Source: Tretioscincus oriximinensis
Taxonomy: Eukaryota > Chordata > Lepidosauria > Squamata > Gymnophthalmidae
Direction of reading: 5' to 3'
NCBI GenBank assembly: GCA_022410635.1
Contig: JAJVDF010000217.1
Span: forward strand, 1,663,546-1,727,545
DNA length: 64,000 nt
Notes under the pieces: generated by a model
Seen by the model: the letters and a program-made list of their open reading frames with translations, nothing else
What the model was told of the DNA's origin: nothing
Databases searched by the model: none
In this document: in pieces, positions 53,727 to 63,742 of the stretch
Layout of the letters: the number at the start of each line of letters is the position of its first letter
How positions within the stretch are numbered: the stretch's first letter is position 1
Program-made: the position numbers and the translations under genes

Positions 53727-53974
53727 TAGTATTGACTGCTCTGAAATGCCTTCTCTGGAATTATGGAAAACTGTTGTCGCATGTTTGGGGAAATGCTGTT
53801 GCACCAGGTAAGACGTATAGTATACCTCCACGTGACGCAGACTTGTCTGTTCACGGGGCAGGCAGATGCACATGGTTTGAGCTTCATTCCTGGGGCATCT
53901 TATTGAACTGTGCAGCATTTGCAGTCCAAGTGTTGTGATCTGAGTGTTATGGGAGTTCTCCATTTCTCCTGCAG
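53727..53974 (+). other. CNTN2: CNTN2 intron 2 end
   Basis: Ends with a CATTTCTCCTGCAG acceptor. No repeat recognised. Confidence 0.5.
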
Positions 53975-54119
53975 CTTGCTGGCGAGCAGAAGGCNCCACA
54001 AGGAACTATGGGCCTGTATTTGAGGAACAGCCTCGGAGCATCCTCTTTCCAGAAGGGTCATCGGAGGATCAGATCCTGCTGGCCTGCCAGGCGCGCGCGA
54101 ACCCCCCTGCCACCTACAG
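53975..54119 (+). CDS. CNTN2: Contactin-2 exon 3: start of Ig domain 1
   Basis: The exon completes the Ala codon and encodes CWRAEG, one codon with an [21 protein letters not shown], then [20 protein letters not shown] and AG of a split codon, with a GTGAAG donor at 54120. The FGPVF-EEQP opening and LLAC (first Cys of Ig1) are diagnostic for the contactin family and closest to CNTN2 (TAG-1/axonin-1). Contactin-2 is a GPI-anchored axonal adhesion protein made of six Ig and four fibronectin III domains. It works in axon guidance and in clustering potassium channels at juxtaparanodes. Confidence 0.93.
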
Positions 54120-54719
54120 GTGAAGCGACTTCCTCCACTGGGCTCTCACGTGGTGCCGCGTGCGTGGCGGTGCTCCCCTCGCGCATGCGGCGTAGCCAGG
54201 AGTGAACGGAGGGGACAAATCCTTGCATGCGGCCTCCTCACCATTTGATCCCCACAAAGGGCTGCTGCCCCGGGGCACCTCACGCAGGAGGCAGCCAAAC
54301 ATTCAACTGTTCTGAGCTCCCCCTCAAACAACATTTTAGGAATCCTGTCTGTGGTTCCATCCCGGAGGCAGAATCAAGGGATCCGTCCCAGTAGCCATTG
54401 ACACAGTTGGCTTGCATGGATTTCTCTAATCCTGTCTTAAAGCTACCCATGTTTTATCCAGCTACCACCACCTCTTCTGGAAGTGAATTCCATAGACCAG
54501 TGACCCTCTGGGAGAAAAAGTACTTTCTTTTGTCTGTCCTCACTCTTCTGCCCATCAGCTTCAAAGAGGAGCCCCCCTTATCCCCCTTGTGCATGATTCT
54601 ATACCCTTCCACCAGATCCCCTCTTGAAAGGCTGAAGACACTCGGAAGTACTGGTACGAGGAAGGTGATAACGTGTCTCTGTTCTCTCCCCACTCCCTCC
54701 ACCCACCCNCTGTTGGCAG
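54120..54719 (-). repeat. CNTN2 intron 3 with antisense CR1 group 1
   Basis: Positions 54240-54648 are antisense CR1 (CAGGAGGCAGCCAAACATTC, GAGGCAGAATCAAGGGATCC, GAAGTGAATTCCATAGACC, TTCAAAGAGGAGCCCCCC, CTCTTGAAAGGCTGAAGAC). It ends about 70 bases before the exon 4 acceptor, so only a short native pyrimidine tract (54675-54716) remains. Confidence 0.82.
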
Positions 54720-54895
54720 CTGGAAGATGAATGGCACACAGATCAAGCTGCAGCCGGATTCCCGCTACAGGTTGAACGGAGGCAACCTGGTGATAACCAG
54801 ACCCCTGAAGACCAAAGACTCCGGCTTTTACCAATGTGTGGCATCCAACTCAGTGGGCACCGTGCTCAGCAGGGAAGCTCATGTCCGCTTTGGCT
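54720..54895 (+). CDS. CNTN2: Contactin-2 exon 4: rest of Ig domain 1
   Basis: After CTGTTGGCAG the exon reads [58 protein letters not shown] and T of a split Phe codon, with a GTAAGT donor at 54896. DSGFYQC supplies the second Ig1 Cys with the usual D-x-G-x-Y-x-C pattern, and NGT is a glycosylation sequon. The split codon before WKMNG is AG+C (Ser), where Arg is usual in the family. Phases are 2 in and 1 out. Confidence 0.94.
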
Positions 54896-55140
54896 GTAAG
54901 TCAACTGTCCGGAAACAACTGTGGCCAGAGTGTAGCTGGGATCGCCTGCCATAGCCTACCCTGGTGCAGTGGGTGGCAGCTCCAAGGCATGCCCTGGAAT
55001 AACACGCAGTGCGGACGGGGCTTAGGGGGTCCACGTGGGTTGGTACTTCACATACAATTCTGTAGGGCTGGTTGAAGATATAACAAGAGGTGGCCTGGGA
55101 AAGGGGCATATGGGCATCTTTCTTTCTGTTGCCTGATTAG
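54896..55140 (+). other. CNTN2: CNTN2 intron 4 with foldback remnant
   Basis: A foldback-family arm lies at about 54945-55022 (CCTGCCATAGCCTACCCTGG, GTGGGTGGCAG). The intron ends TGCCTGATTAG. Confidence 0.6.
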
Positions 55141-55236
55141 TTTTGCAGGAATTCTCCACAGAGGCACGAGATGCAGTAAGAGTCACGGAGGGCTGGGGAG
55201 TGATGCTAATGTGCAGCCCACCCCCGCATTACCCAG
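55141..55236 (+). CDS. CNTN2: Contactin-2 exon 5: start of Ig domain 2
   Basis: It completes Phe and reads [31 protein letters not shown] and a split G, with a GTAAGA donor at 55237. LQEFS..EGWGVML.C.PP.HYP is the conserved Ig1-Ig2 linker and first half of Ig2 in contactins. The acceptor (CTGATTAG) has a weak pyrimidine tract, but phase and sequence leave little doubt. Confidence 0.93.
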
Positions 55237-56622
55237 GTAAGAGGGGACAATTTTCACTGGACAATACCCGCTTTGCAGAAGAACGGTTCCTCAGCTCTTC
55301 TTCTCTATGTCTGGCTTAACTATGTTTGGAAAAAAATCTTTGTTTTCTTCTTAAGAACACGAGAGGAGCCCTGCTTTATTGGGCCGCAGCCCATCCAGCC
55401 CAGTATCCTGTCCTTCCCAGTGGCCCACCACTTGCTTCTCAAGCAGGAGACCAAGGCAGAACCAAAGCAGGACCTGGGCATCCATTCTAGTAGCCTTTGG
55501 CACTCCTGTCCTGCTTGATANCCAGGCTTCTTGTTTTAACCTGTTCTTCTGTCAGAAAGTTCCATAGGCTGATGATCCTCCAGGGTAAACTATACTTAGA
55601 ATCTTGGAGTCATAGAAGAGTCGGAAGGCACCTCCAGGGCCCTGGGATCCAACCCCCTGCTCAATGCAGGACTCTCTCAACCATCCCAGGCGGGCGGCTG
55701 ACCAGCCTCAGAGACTTCCACTGAAGGAGAACTCACCACCTTGTTTGCCCTAATTTTCTGTCCATCAGCTTCAGCCCCTTGGTTCTACTGATTTGAGGCA
55801 AAGAAAATAATTTTAACTTAGAACTAATTTATGCCTAGAAAATATGATGATTTGGGTTAGAACATAAGAACATAAGAAGAGCTGTACTGGATCAGGCCAC
55901 AGCCCATCCAGTCCAGCATTCTGTCCCACACAGAGACCCACCAGATGCACCTGGGCAGTCCGAACAGAGGAAAGCAAAATATGCTCCTGTGCATGACTCC
56001 CTGGGTTGTCATTCATAGGGCCTGTCACACCCGAGGGGGAAAGAAAGANATTTCTGATGGGGAAAATCCTTTCTGAGAACCAGGGGGTCACGTAATACTG
56101 CTTTATGAAGGGAGATAAGGCATTGGAAACAAGCCAAAAATTGACAGTTGCTGGTTAAAGAATATTGTGGGAGAATGGTGTGTCCCTCTGGAATAACAAC
56201 AGAATGTGCTGCTGCTGCTTTTCTGTTGGTGATTTGATCTTATTTATTTATGCCCNGCCCTATACCCAAAGGTCTCAGGGCAGCCAATAGTAAATCATCA
56301 AAATTAACAAATTAAAAACAGTATAAAAACAATACCCAAACGAATAGTCACCTGTTGGAGTTAGTTGCTTTCTCCTCTCTGAGAAGCAACTGCTCAGGTT
56401 GGCCTCCTGGTACCCATGTAGACATTCTATGAAGGTATCCTTTAATACGGTGTTTATGTTAATGTTTCATTTTGGAAAAGCTAATAATAATTTTAAAAAG
56501 TCATTCTAGGAGGCTGATGGCTGGAGCGGGGCCCTGGCAAGGGGCTCTCGTATGCAGGAGCTTCCTTAGGCAAGTCACTTTCTTCAGCCGCATCGTCCTT
56601 TGCTTGTCTCTGCTGTGCACAG
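55237..56622 (+). repeat. CNTN2 intron 5 with CR1 and L2 tails
   Basis: Antisense CR1 group 1 at 55354-55500 (GAACACGAGAGGAGCCCTGC) and about 55858-56015, which begins with the terminal repeat complement (CATAAGAACATAAGAAG). Antisense CR1 group 2 at about 55600-55770. Antisense L2-like tail at about 56232-56335 (CCTATACCCAAAGGTCTCAGGG). A short module scrap lies at 56555-56585. The intron ends TGCTGTGCACAG. Confidence 0.75.
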
Positions 56623-56826
56623 AACTCAAATACCGCTGGTTTGTGAATGACTTCCCCAACTTCATCCCCGAGGACCGGAGGCGCTTCATCTCCCAAACAA
56701 GCGGGAACCTTTACATTGCCAAGACGGAGGCCTCTGATCCCGGCAACTACTCCTGCTTTGTGACGGGCCTCTTGGACTCCAAGAGTGTCTTTAGCACGTC
56801 CTACCAGCTGAATCTGCTGCGAGAAG
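56623..56826 (+). CDS. CNTN2: Contactin-2 exon 6: rest of Ig domain 2
   Basis: It completes Glu and reads [56 protein letters not shown] and [11 protein letters not shown], with a split G and a GTCAGC donor at 56827. The FPNFIP..RRFISQT-GNLYIA block is highly characteristic of contactins. SDPGNYSC gives the second Ig2 Cys and an NYS sequon. With exons 2-5 this makes about 225 residues (signal plus Ig1 and Ig2). Ig3 and the rest lie beyond the window. Confidence 0.95.
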
Positions 56827-57751
56827 GTCAGCACTGGNGGGCTCTTGGGAGGAATAGACTTGGGGCAGGAGCCCTTGGGCCCTTCTGAANCCCAGTGGGC
56901 TGATCCTCATGTACCCCATGAATTGCACCAAGTATGGGGTTCAGTGGAATGGGATTGCTTGCTGCTGCAAATGCTCAGGCCGCAGTTAGTGTCGGGGGTC
57001 TGCGTGCCTGGTGTGGAAGGGGACAAACTGACAATTACAGACACACACACAAGCGTACTAACCTTGTCCCCCCAAACCCCTTTTAAAGACCTCATTTTGG
57101 CTGTCTCAATGCCAAGGGAAGGAAAAAAACCCTCCTTTCCTTGCACGTTGTATCAGCTCTGATGGACTGAGTGGGGAGGGGCCTTTCGCCTGCATTCAGA
57201 ACTTGTAAAGCCAAAATGAAGTCTCCAGGTCATACCAGGGCAGGTATGTTTGGTCTGGGAGTGGGAAATGGATATGATCTGCACTGGTGGAGGGACTCCT
57301 AGGTGGCTGGCTGGGGATATGGAATTTGGGGGTCACCCTTGCTGTAGAAATTTCAGATTCAAAGGAGACATAATCACAGAGATTCATTGAAAGATTCCAT
57401 GACAATGAGGGATCAAAGGCTCCTTCTGTATCTTTGCTCACAGTCACCCTTCCAGTCTTGGAACTCTCACCCCCAGCTGTTCAAAAGCAAAAGCATTTGT
57501 GAGTAGATTAGTAGGCTCCACCACAATGCCAGAGACAGACAATATGTAGCAAACCGGGTGCTGGAAATGATAACACATGTAAATGTGGATGTAAGTGATT
57601 AATCATCTCAAGGGCTGGAGTTAATTCTCTTTAGTGGAGGGAAAGGCCTGGAGGAATGAAGTTCAGATAGGTAAAGGGGCAGCAATCAAATATATGCAGA
57701 AAAGCAGAGCAGCCCCAGAGTGCCCAAGAGACTGAGATGTTACCAAGTGTT
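56827..57751 (+). other. CNTN2: CNTN2 intron 6, unassigned part
   Basis: No further CNTN2 exon was found. (AC)n at about 57041-57052. Otherwise nothing recognised before the L1. Confidence 0.5.
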
Positions 57752-57879
57752 TTTTTTTAAATAATTTTTATTGTTAAGAACAGAAAGACACACATACCGA
57801 AACATAAAATACAATAACAATAAGCATACAATCCCACCCACCCACCCCCTGGAGACCATATAAGATTACATCCTAATCG

Positions 57880-60800
57880 CTACAATAGAAGTCTTTGATC
57901 GTACAGCATGGTAATGGTATGTGACAGAATAAAATTTCTGTTATAGTTTACACCAAAGGCGATCAGCTTTTGCCAGTTTCTCTCCCAATTTGACCCTGTT
58001 GTCACTCCAAAATTATATAGGCGTCTTTCTCTTATGGCATTAAATAAGAGGAATTCAGACANGTATTCATACCATTGATCGAGTGTCCATTTTGTTCTAT
58101 CCTTCCAACCTCTCGCTACTGTCAATTGCCCTGCCCAAATAGATCTCTCCAAAACATAATTGTCAGTTGAATTTAACTGGGGATTCTTGCATCTGTACAT
58201 CATGAGCATTCCAACATTTTTGATTAAGTTTACCCCCAATATTTCTCTTAGTTCTGTGATGACCAAGTCCCACCAGCTTTGGACGTNCGTACANTTGTAC
58301 CACATATGNAAATAGCCNCCTGTCTCCGTACACCCATGCCAGCAAGACGGCGGAGAATTGCCCATATGGGAGAGTTGGGCTGGTGTTCTATANCATCTCG
58401 TTAGAATCTTTATTTGTAATTCTCTAATTTTATTATAAGGAATCTTGCCATTATCCTTTATCCAACCCTCCCAGTCAGTCGACGAAAAATTAAAATCCCC
58501 CTCCCAGCGTGCTCTTAGAAGTCTTTGGTTATCATACCTAATCTTAGTCAAAAATTGGTATAACTGCCCCGTTAGGCCCTTTTCTTTATTTAATCTCTTA
58601 ATTACTATTTTCTCAAAGTCCGAGGCTTGTTCCCTCATAGATGTCTTAATATTTGGTTTAGTAATATAGGATTGTATCGCCACAACCGGAAGCCAGTTTT
58701 GGGAAGTTGGATTTAATCTCTTCAACTGTATAAAAGATAGCAGATGTCCATTTAAATNAAAAAGATCACTTAGCTTTTTAACCGACAGTTGTCTTATATG
58801 TTTAGCTAAAGTGGCATCCCCCGCTGTGTTAATAATCTTTATGGAGGTTACTCTATAAATGTTGGGTACCAATTTAGTATTGGTAGCTTTCCAGATCTTC
58901 CATGTATTCACTAATGCTGGGAGCCAGGCCTTCCGTCTTTGACTCAATATATTATTATCTAAAAGAGAAATGTTTTCTGCACCATTTAAGATCCTTTCGA
59001 TCTTTACCCATTTCCATGAGTCCTGAAACTCTAGGTCTACTAATTTTAATAACTGGAAAGATTCAAAATACGTCTTTAAGCAAGGAAACCCCCATCCTGC
59101 CTCTTGATGGTGTGAAAAAAAGGCGCCGTTTGAAATTCTCCTATTATTACCCTCTTAGGTCCACTTCTTAATATAGTTCTGCCATGTCTTGAATNTCTCA
59201 CTAATGATCTTGTCTGGAATAGTTTGGAATAAAAACAGAAATCTGGGCAGAATCATCATTTTATAAGATCTAATTCTAGTTAGGATATTCCAATTTTTAC
59301 TTTGCCAACGTTCTATAATTTTCTTGACTTTCCTCCATAAGGGATTATAATTCACTTCCACCAATTTCTGAGCATCTCTGGTCAATTTAACCCCCAAATA
59401 TGTAATTTTCTTTACTCCTAATTTTAATCCAGAGATATAAGAAATAATACGTTGCTCCTGAATTGGGATGTTCATCATCATAATTTCTGATTTCTCTATA
59501 TTAATTGCCATNCCAGATAGCTTTTNAAATGTCTTGGTTTCCCCAATTAAATCCTGAATGGAGGTTAGCGGATTCTCCATAATCACCAACGCATCATCTG
59601 CGTAGAGATTAATTTTCATTTCTTCTTGTCCGACTTTGTAGGCTTTGATGTTAGGATTTTTACGTATAGAATTTGCTAAGGGTTCTATGGCCGGGAGAAA
59701 TAATAATGGGGATAGTGGGCATCCCTGTTTGACCCCATTTTTAATATTTACTGGGTTGGAAAGGCCTGAATTGACTCTTATCCTAGCTGTATTATGCATG
59801 TATACCGCACTTATAGTATCTGTAAAACGGTCCCCACAATTGAAGCCACTACATACCTTCCTAATATAACAATGATTAACGGAGTCATAGGCCTTGTAGA
59901 CATCTAACTTTAAAAGGGCCAGTTTCCTATGATGTTTCTTACTGTGATGTAACAAGTTAATGGCAATTCGAATTGGATCGGCTAGCTGTCTGGACTTGAT
60001 GAAGCCGTATTGATCCTCCTTGATTATTTTAGATATAGAGTTTTCCAATCTTTTTGTTAGGATCCCCGCAAAAATTTTATAATCAATATTGGCTAGAGTA
60101 ATTGGCCGATAAGATTCCACATTTTCTTTAATTTTCCCTTTTTTCAGTATAGGAACAATCTCGGCCTCTCTCCAAGTATGAGGGACATCCTGTTCCGTTA
60201 AAATTTTATTGAATAGAATCTTAAGATGTGGTGTTAGATCGGAACAAAAGGCTTTATAGAAACTGGCTGTATACCCATCGGGTCCCGGTGACTTGCCATT
60301 TTTTAATCTATGTATAGCTTCAGTGATTTCTTGTTCTGAGACTTCCATATTTAGGTTACGTTTGTCCTCCTCAGATAACTTCATATCTATATCTATCCTT
60401 AAATCCTCCACCTCTCTTTCTCTATACAAATATTCGTAGAATCTTGCTAATCTGTTCCTGATTTCCTCGTCCAATGTTGTTATGGTCCCATTCTCCTCCC
60501 TAATCGAATTAATTCGTTTCTTTTGCGGTTTTATTTTTAGAGCTCTTGCTAAATATTTCATACTCATAGTATCCCAAGATCCAAATTGGTTTCTTAAGTA
60601 TATTCCTTTTTTAATCAAATTGGATCTGTCTAGAGTTTCAAGTTCTTTTTTTTTCCTTTCCAGTGCCATCTTAATATTTCTATTTTGAGTAATTTGTAGT
60701 CCTTTTTGCAGCATCTCTATAGCGGACATCAAATTTTTCCTATATCTTTGTCTATTCCGTTTCCGTACAATGTCCTGTTGGATGCAGGTCCCTCTTAATG

Positions 60801-61617
60801 TTGCCTTAAAGGCATCCCATATTACGGACTCAGAAACGCCCCCCTGCCTATTGAGTTGAAAATATTCTGTGATCTTCCCAGAGAGTTGAGCCCTATTCTC
60901 AAATCTCCAAATTCTTTCAGTACTTTGTTGTTGCAATGTAAAGGTGGCTATTATAGGGGCATGATCCGACAGCCAGATGGCTTCTGTTCTTACATCTTGT
61001 ACTTGGTAGATATTAGTCTTACTGACGTATATAAAGTCTATATATGTAAATGTTCGAAATCTCCCAGAATAGAAAGTTGGTTCATTATTAATATTCATTT
61101 TCTTATATACATCAACCAAGTTCCATTTGTTCATGCTGAATCTATTTCTTCTCCTTATTGTTCCTGTAGTTGGTTTCCTTAGATCCAAATTAAAGTCGCC
61201 CGCCACTATCCAGTCTCCATTAACACGTGGCCTAAGTTTTTCCAACATGTTATTAACGAAGCTTTTTTGACCCGTATTGGGGGTGTATAGATTCAAAATT
61301 GAGACCTCATTNGACCCTATTTTCAAAGTAACAAAAACGTATCTCCCTTTCTTGTCCTTTTTCAACGAGAGTACTTTAGCGTTAAGGCTATTCCTGGCCA
61401 ATATTGCCACTCCCCTTGCCCTGGATGTACCTCTTGCGTCCGCTATGATGTCCCAGTCCCTAAATCTGCATAATGGCATAGGGTCTTTAGCCCGATGAGT
61501 CTCTTGCAGCAACACAAAATCTACATTCATAGTTCTGATTAGTTTATATAGTCCATACCATTTTAGATCCGTATTTAGGCCATTGATGTTTATAGTGGCC
61601 AGCTTAAAGCTAGCCAT
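57880..61617 (-). pseudogene. L1 ORF2 (endonuclease-reverse transcriptase) with one in-frame stop
   Basis: A single frame of 1245 codons plus stop runs from 61617 to 57880. It is broken only at codon 821 (TAA at 59155-59157), and the 355-residue open part from 58947 is in the same frame. The endonuclease shows LLQETH (Glu39), GDFN (141) and SDH (217-219). The reverse transcriptase shows GKSPGPDGYTASF (441-453), LDVYKAYDSVNH (571-582), QGCPLSP (631-637) and YADD (672-675). Near the C-terminus CWHGCTE..HMWY marks the L1 Cys-rich region. The stop falls after the RT core and removes the C-terminal third. Several codons contain N, so some residues are unknown. Confidence 0.92.
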
Positions 61618-61675
61618 ATCCGTCTGTCAGTCCTGGATACCATGCCATAATATGATTCAATGTCAAATTATATGT

Positions 61676-61790
61676 TTTTTTTGTTTTTTTGTTTTTTTTT
61701 ATTTTTTAATAACAAAAACATACACAAAATAACAAATAATACAAGACATAGCAAAACAAAAGATATTATATACAACAAAACATGTACAAC
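61676..61790 (-). mobile_element. 115-base L1-like 3' tail inserted in the host L1, 16-base target duplication
   Basis: ATGTCAAATTATATGT occurs at 61660-61675 and again at 61791-61806. Between them, on the - strand, lies an AT-rich 3' UTR-like piece ending in AATAAAAAAAAAC and poly(A), which resembles the host L1's own end. This is a minimal, extremely 5'-truncated L1-type retroposition in the same orientation as the host. Confidence 0.88.
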
Positions 61791-62556
61791 ATGTCAAATT
61801 ATATGTAACACCCTTGAAGTCTCCATATCTATCCCCCCCCTCAGCCCACCCTGCTTGTCTCCTTTGTCACTAGGACGTGAGGGAGGATGACTACCAAACG
61901 TCATCCACTAGCAGAAGGGCCCTGTGGACTGCGGTGCCCTATTGGCCCCTTCCCCGTTCCGTGTATATATATAATTATGTCTCAGAAGAAAACCAGAGCA
62001 ATTTAGCGAGAAAAGTAATGGTGAGGGGGTTTACAGTTTTGGCCAATACTGTCAATCTGCCCCCTTCCCAATTTGCCTTCCCCCTCACTTTTATAAGTAT
62101 ATTAACCTATAATATACTCTATTCATCCGCCGGCAGTTTGTATCACATCCTGCCATTTAACTTATACATCATTATAGTGTAGTGTGACTTTAAACCTCCG
62201 GTGGCGAAATACCTTCCTCATCTTCAAGATAGATATAATACACTTAAAAGAATACCGAAATGAAACTTATATTTCCCCCATTCTTGCATGGAGGAAATAA
62301 AAAATAATAATCCAGAGTATTTCTAATAAATTAACAAATACATCGTCAATATCTGTTTACATTGAACACCCCTAAAGTTGCGAGCCTAACAGTTAGTTTT
62401 CTCATCCCCTTAATGTTACGGAACCTTCCCCCCCCCCAACCTTTAAATCTTCCCCCTTAGTGCCTTTGGGGTCTTCGTGGCAGAGTCGTTAAATCTAGAT
62501 AGACACTGCCCGACTCAGCATGGCACTAACCAAAGTGCATATTAATCATAATATAA

Positions 62557-63531
62557 TTACTGCTTCTTTCTTTGATTGTCCGATCTAAGGTTGAATTTTG
62601 TCCAACCACCTTTCCCCATTCTAATTCCTTTTCCATGTCCTGCAGTCCTTTCTCTGATAAGTTTCAATCTTTCCTCCAGTTCTCTCATCTCCTGCTCCAT
62701 GGCTGCATCAGATGTTCCCCCCTCAGGCTGACAGTCCAACAGTTCCTCTGCATTTTGCTCCNAATGGGGCTGTGCCTCAGCTGTTTCTATGTTAAGAGTC
62801 CTCAGAAGGTCTAGCCCTTCCTCGGGAGTAGCAACTCGGAGCGTAGTTTCCCCTCTCCTTACAACAATAGCTGCAGGAAAAGCCCACCTGAACCTAATTG
62901 CTGCAGCTTTCAGTTGTTGCGTAACGGGGCGGAGGTCGTTTCTAGCGCATAGTGTCTCTGCGGATAAGTCTGGAAAAGTATAGATCTTCTGTTCCTCATA
63001 TTTCAATCCAGGTGTAGATCGTAGTTTTCTATAAATTTCGTCCCTTTTCCTCTCAGAAGCAAAAGCCACGATCACATCCTTCGTTGACAGCCTGCCTCTA
63101 AAGCCTCCTTTGNTCCACTGTGCCCTTTCTATATCTTGATAATCCAGATCAATACTGGCAGCTTTTATCCAGTCTATAACATTCTTGGGCATATCATTAT
63201 TACCAAAGGAGGGAGTAAAACCTTTTAAGCGGATATTTTTCCGCCTTGATCTGTCCTCATTTGCACTTAGTCTCTGCCTAACGTTAAAGACCTCTTGNTT
63301 CGTGGCGTCTAATACAGCCTCCACCGCCTNAAAACGAGCCTTATGAATGGAAAGTTCCTCTGTATGTTCGGAGCATATCTTATTTATGTTTTTTAGCTCC
63401 TCCTTGAAGTCAGTCATATCCTTAGACATTATTGTTACCTTGTGCTNCACACTTTTCACCGTGTTGAGGATCTCCTGGAGCGTATTCCCCTGTATTCTCT
63501 CCACTTCAGCGTCCTGTCTGCCGTCAGTCAT
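62557..63531 (-). CDS. L1 ORF1 (RNA-binding protein), open frame of 324 residues
   Basis: The frame is uninterrupted apart from codons with N. Residues about 15-95 have coiled-coil character (LKNINKICSEHTEELSIHK). An RRM-like domain follows from RRKNIRLKGF (97-106) to about 190 (VIVAFASERKRDEIYRKLR). Then comes the C-terminal domain to about 248 (LRPVTQQLKAAAIRFRWAFP, LDLLRTLN). This is the L1 ORF1p trimeric RNA chaperone layout, at about its usual length. An acidic C-terminal tail (EELLDCQPEGG, EMRELEERLKLIRE) extends beyond the CTD. Confidence 0.92.
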   Translation of the reverse strand: MTDGRQDAEVERIQGNTLQEILNTVKSVXHKVTIMSKDMTDFKEELKNINKICSEHTEELSIHKARFXAVEAVLDATXQEVFNVRQRLSANEDRSRRKNIRLKGFTPSFGNNDMPKNVIDWIKAASIDLDYQDIERAQWXKGGFRGRLSTKDVIVAFASERKRDEIYRKLRSTPGLKYEEQKIYTFPDLSAETLCARNDLRPVTQQLKAAAIRFRWAFPAAIVVRRGETTLRVATPEEGLDLLRTLNIETAEAQPHXEQNAEELLDCQPEGGTSDAAMEQEMRELEERLKLIRERTAGHGKGIRMGKGGWTKFNLRSDNQRKKQ

Positions 63532-63742
63532 CTCCAGCTATGTAAACCCGATCAGACNTCTAGCCGACTTCCAGGGACAAGAACGTGTAGATGGCATGGC
63601 TCTCTGAGTCCTCACCTCCACTCTGTCACTGTTAGGGCTTCAAAAAGTTTGTTCTTCTCTANTTTTTATCCATTAAAGATTTCGCGGAATGGGGACGACC
63701 TTCCAGGCGCGTCTACTCCCGGCGGTTGCGCATGCGCAGTTC

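Larger units (their letters stand above)
57752..63742 (-). mobile_element. L1 retrotransposon, near full length, antisense in CNTN2 intron 6
   Basis: On the - strand the element has a GC-rich 5' leader (63742-63532), ORF1 (63531-62557), a long inter-ORF region of 939 bases (with a 131-base insertion including its target duplication), ORF2 (61617-57880), a short 3' UTR with AATAAA (complement at about 57767-57773) and an A-rich tail ending near 57752. Frames are preserved throughout except for one stop in ORF2, so the copy is relatively young. No target duplication was identified by eye. The 5' end abuts a CR1 terminus at about 63745. The long inter-ORF region is unlike the short spacer of mammalian L1. 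Confidence 0.9.

Noticed and set aside
53696..53938. MALLMFLCS frame as an alternative CNTN2 signal peptide
   Set aside because: The start lies in the CR1 terminal repeat, and the frame neither splices in phase to exon 3 nor resembles the family start. The 43784 exon fits better.
56827..57751. CNTN2 exon 7 (start of Ig3)
   Set aside because: No frame with the expected Ig3 opening was found before the L1 or in the short stretch after it, so the exon must lie beyond the window.
57752..63742. Endogenous retrovirus
   Set aside because: No terminal repeats and no gag, protease or integrase; the ORF1/ORF2 layout with an apurinic-type endonuclease is L1.
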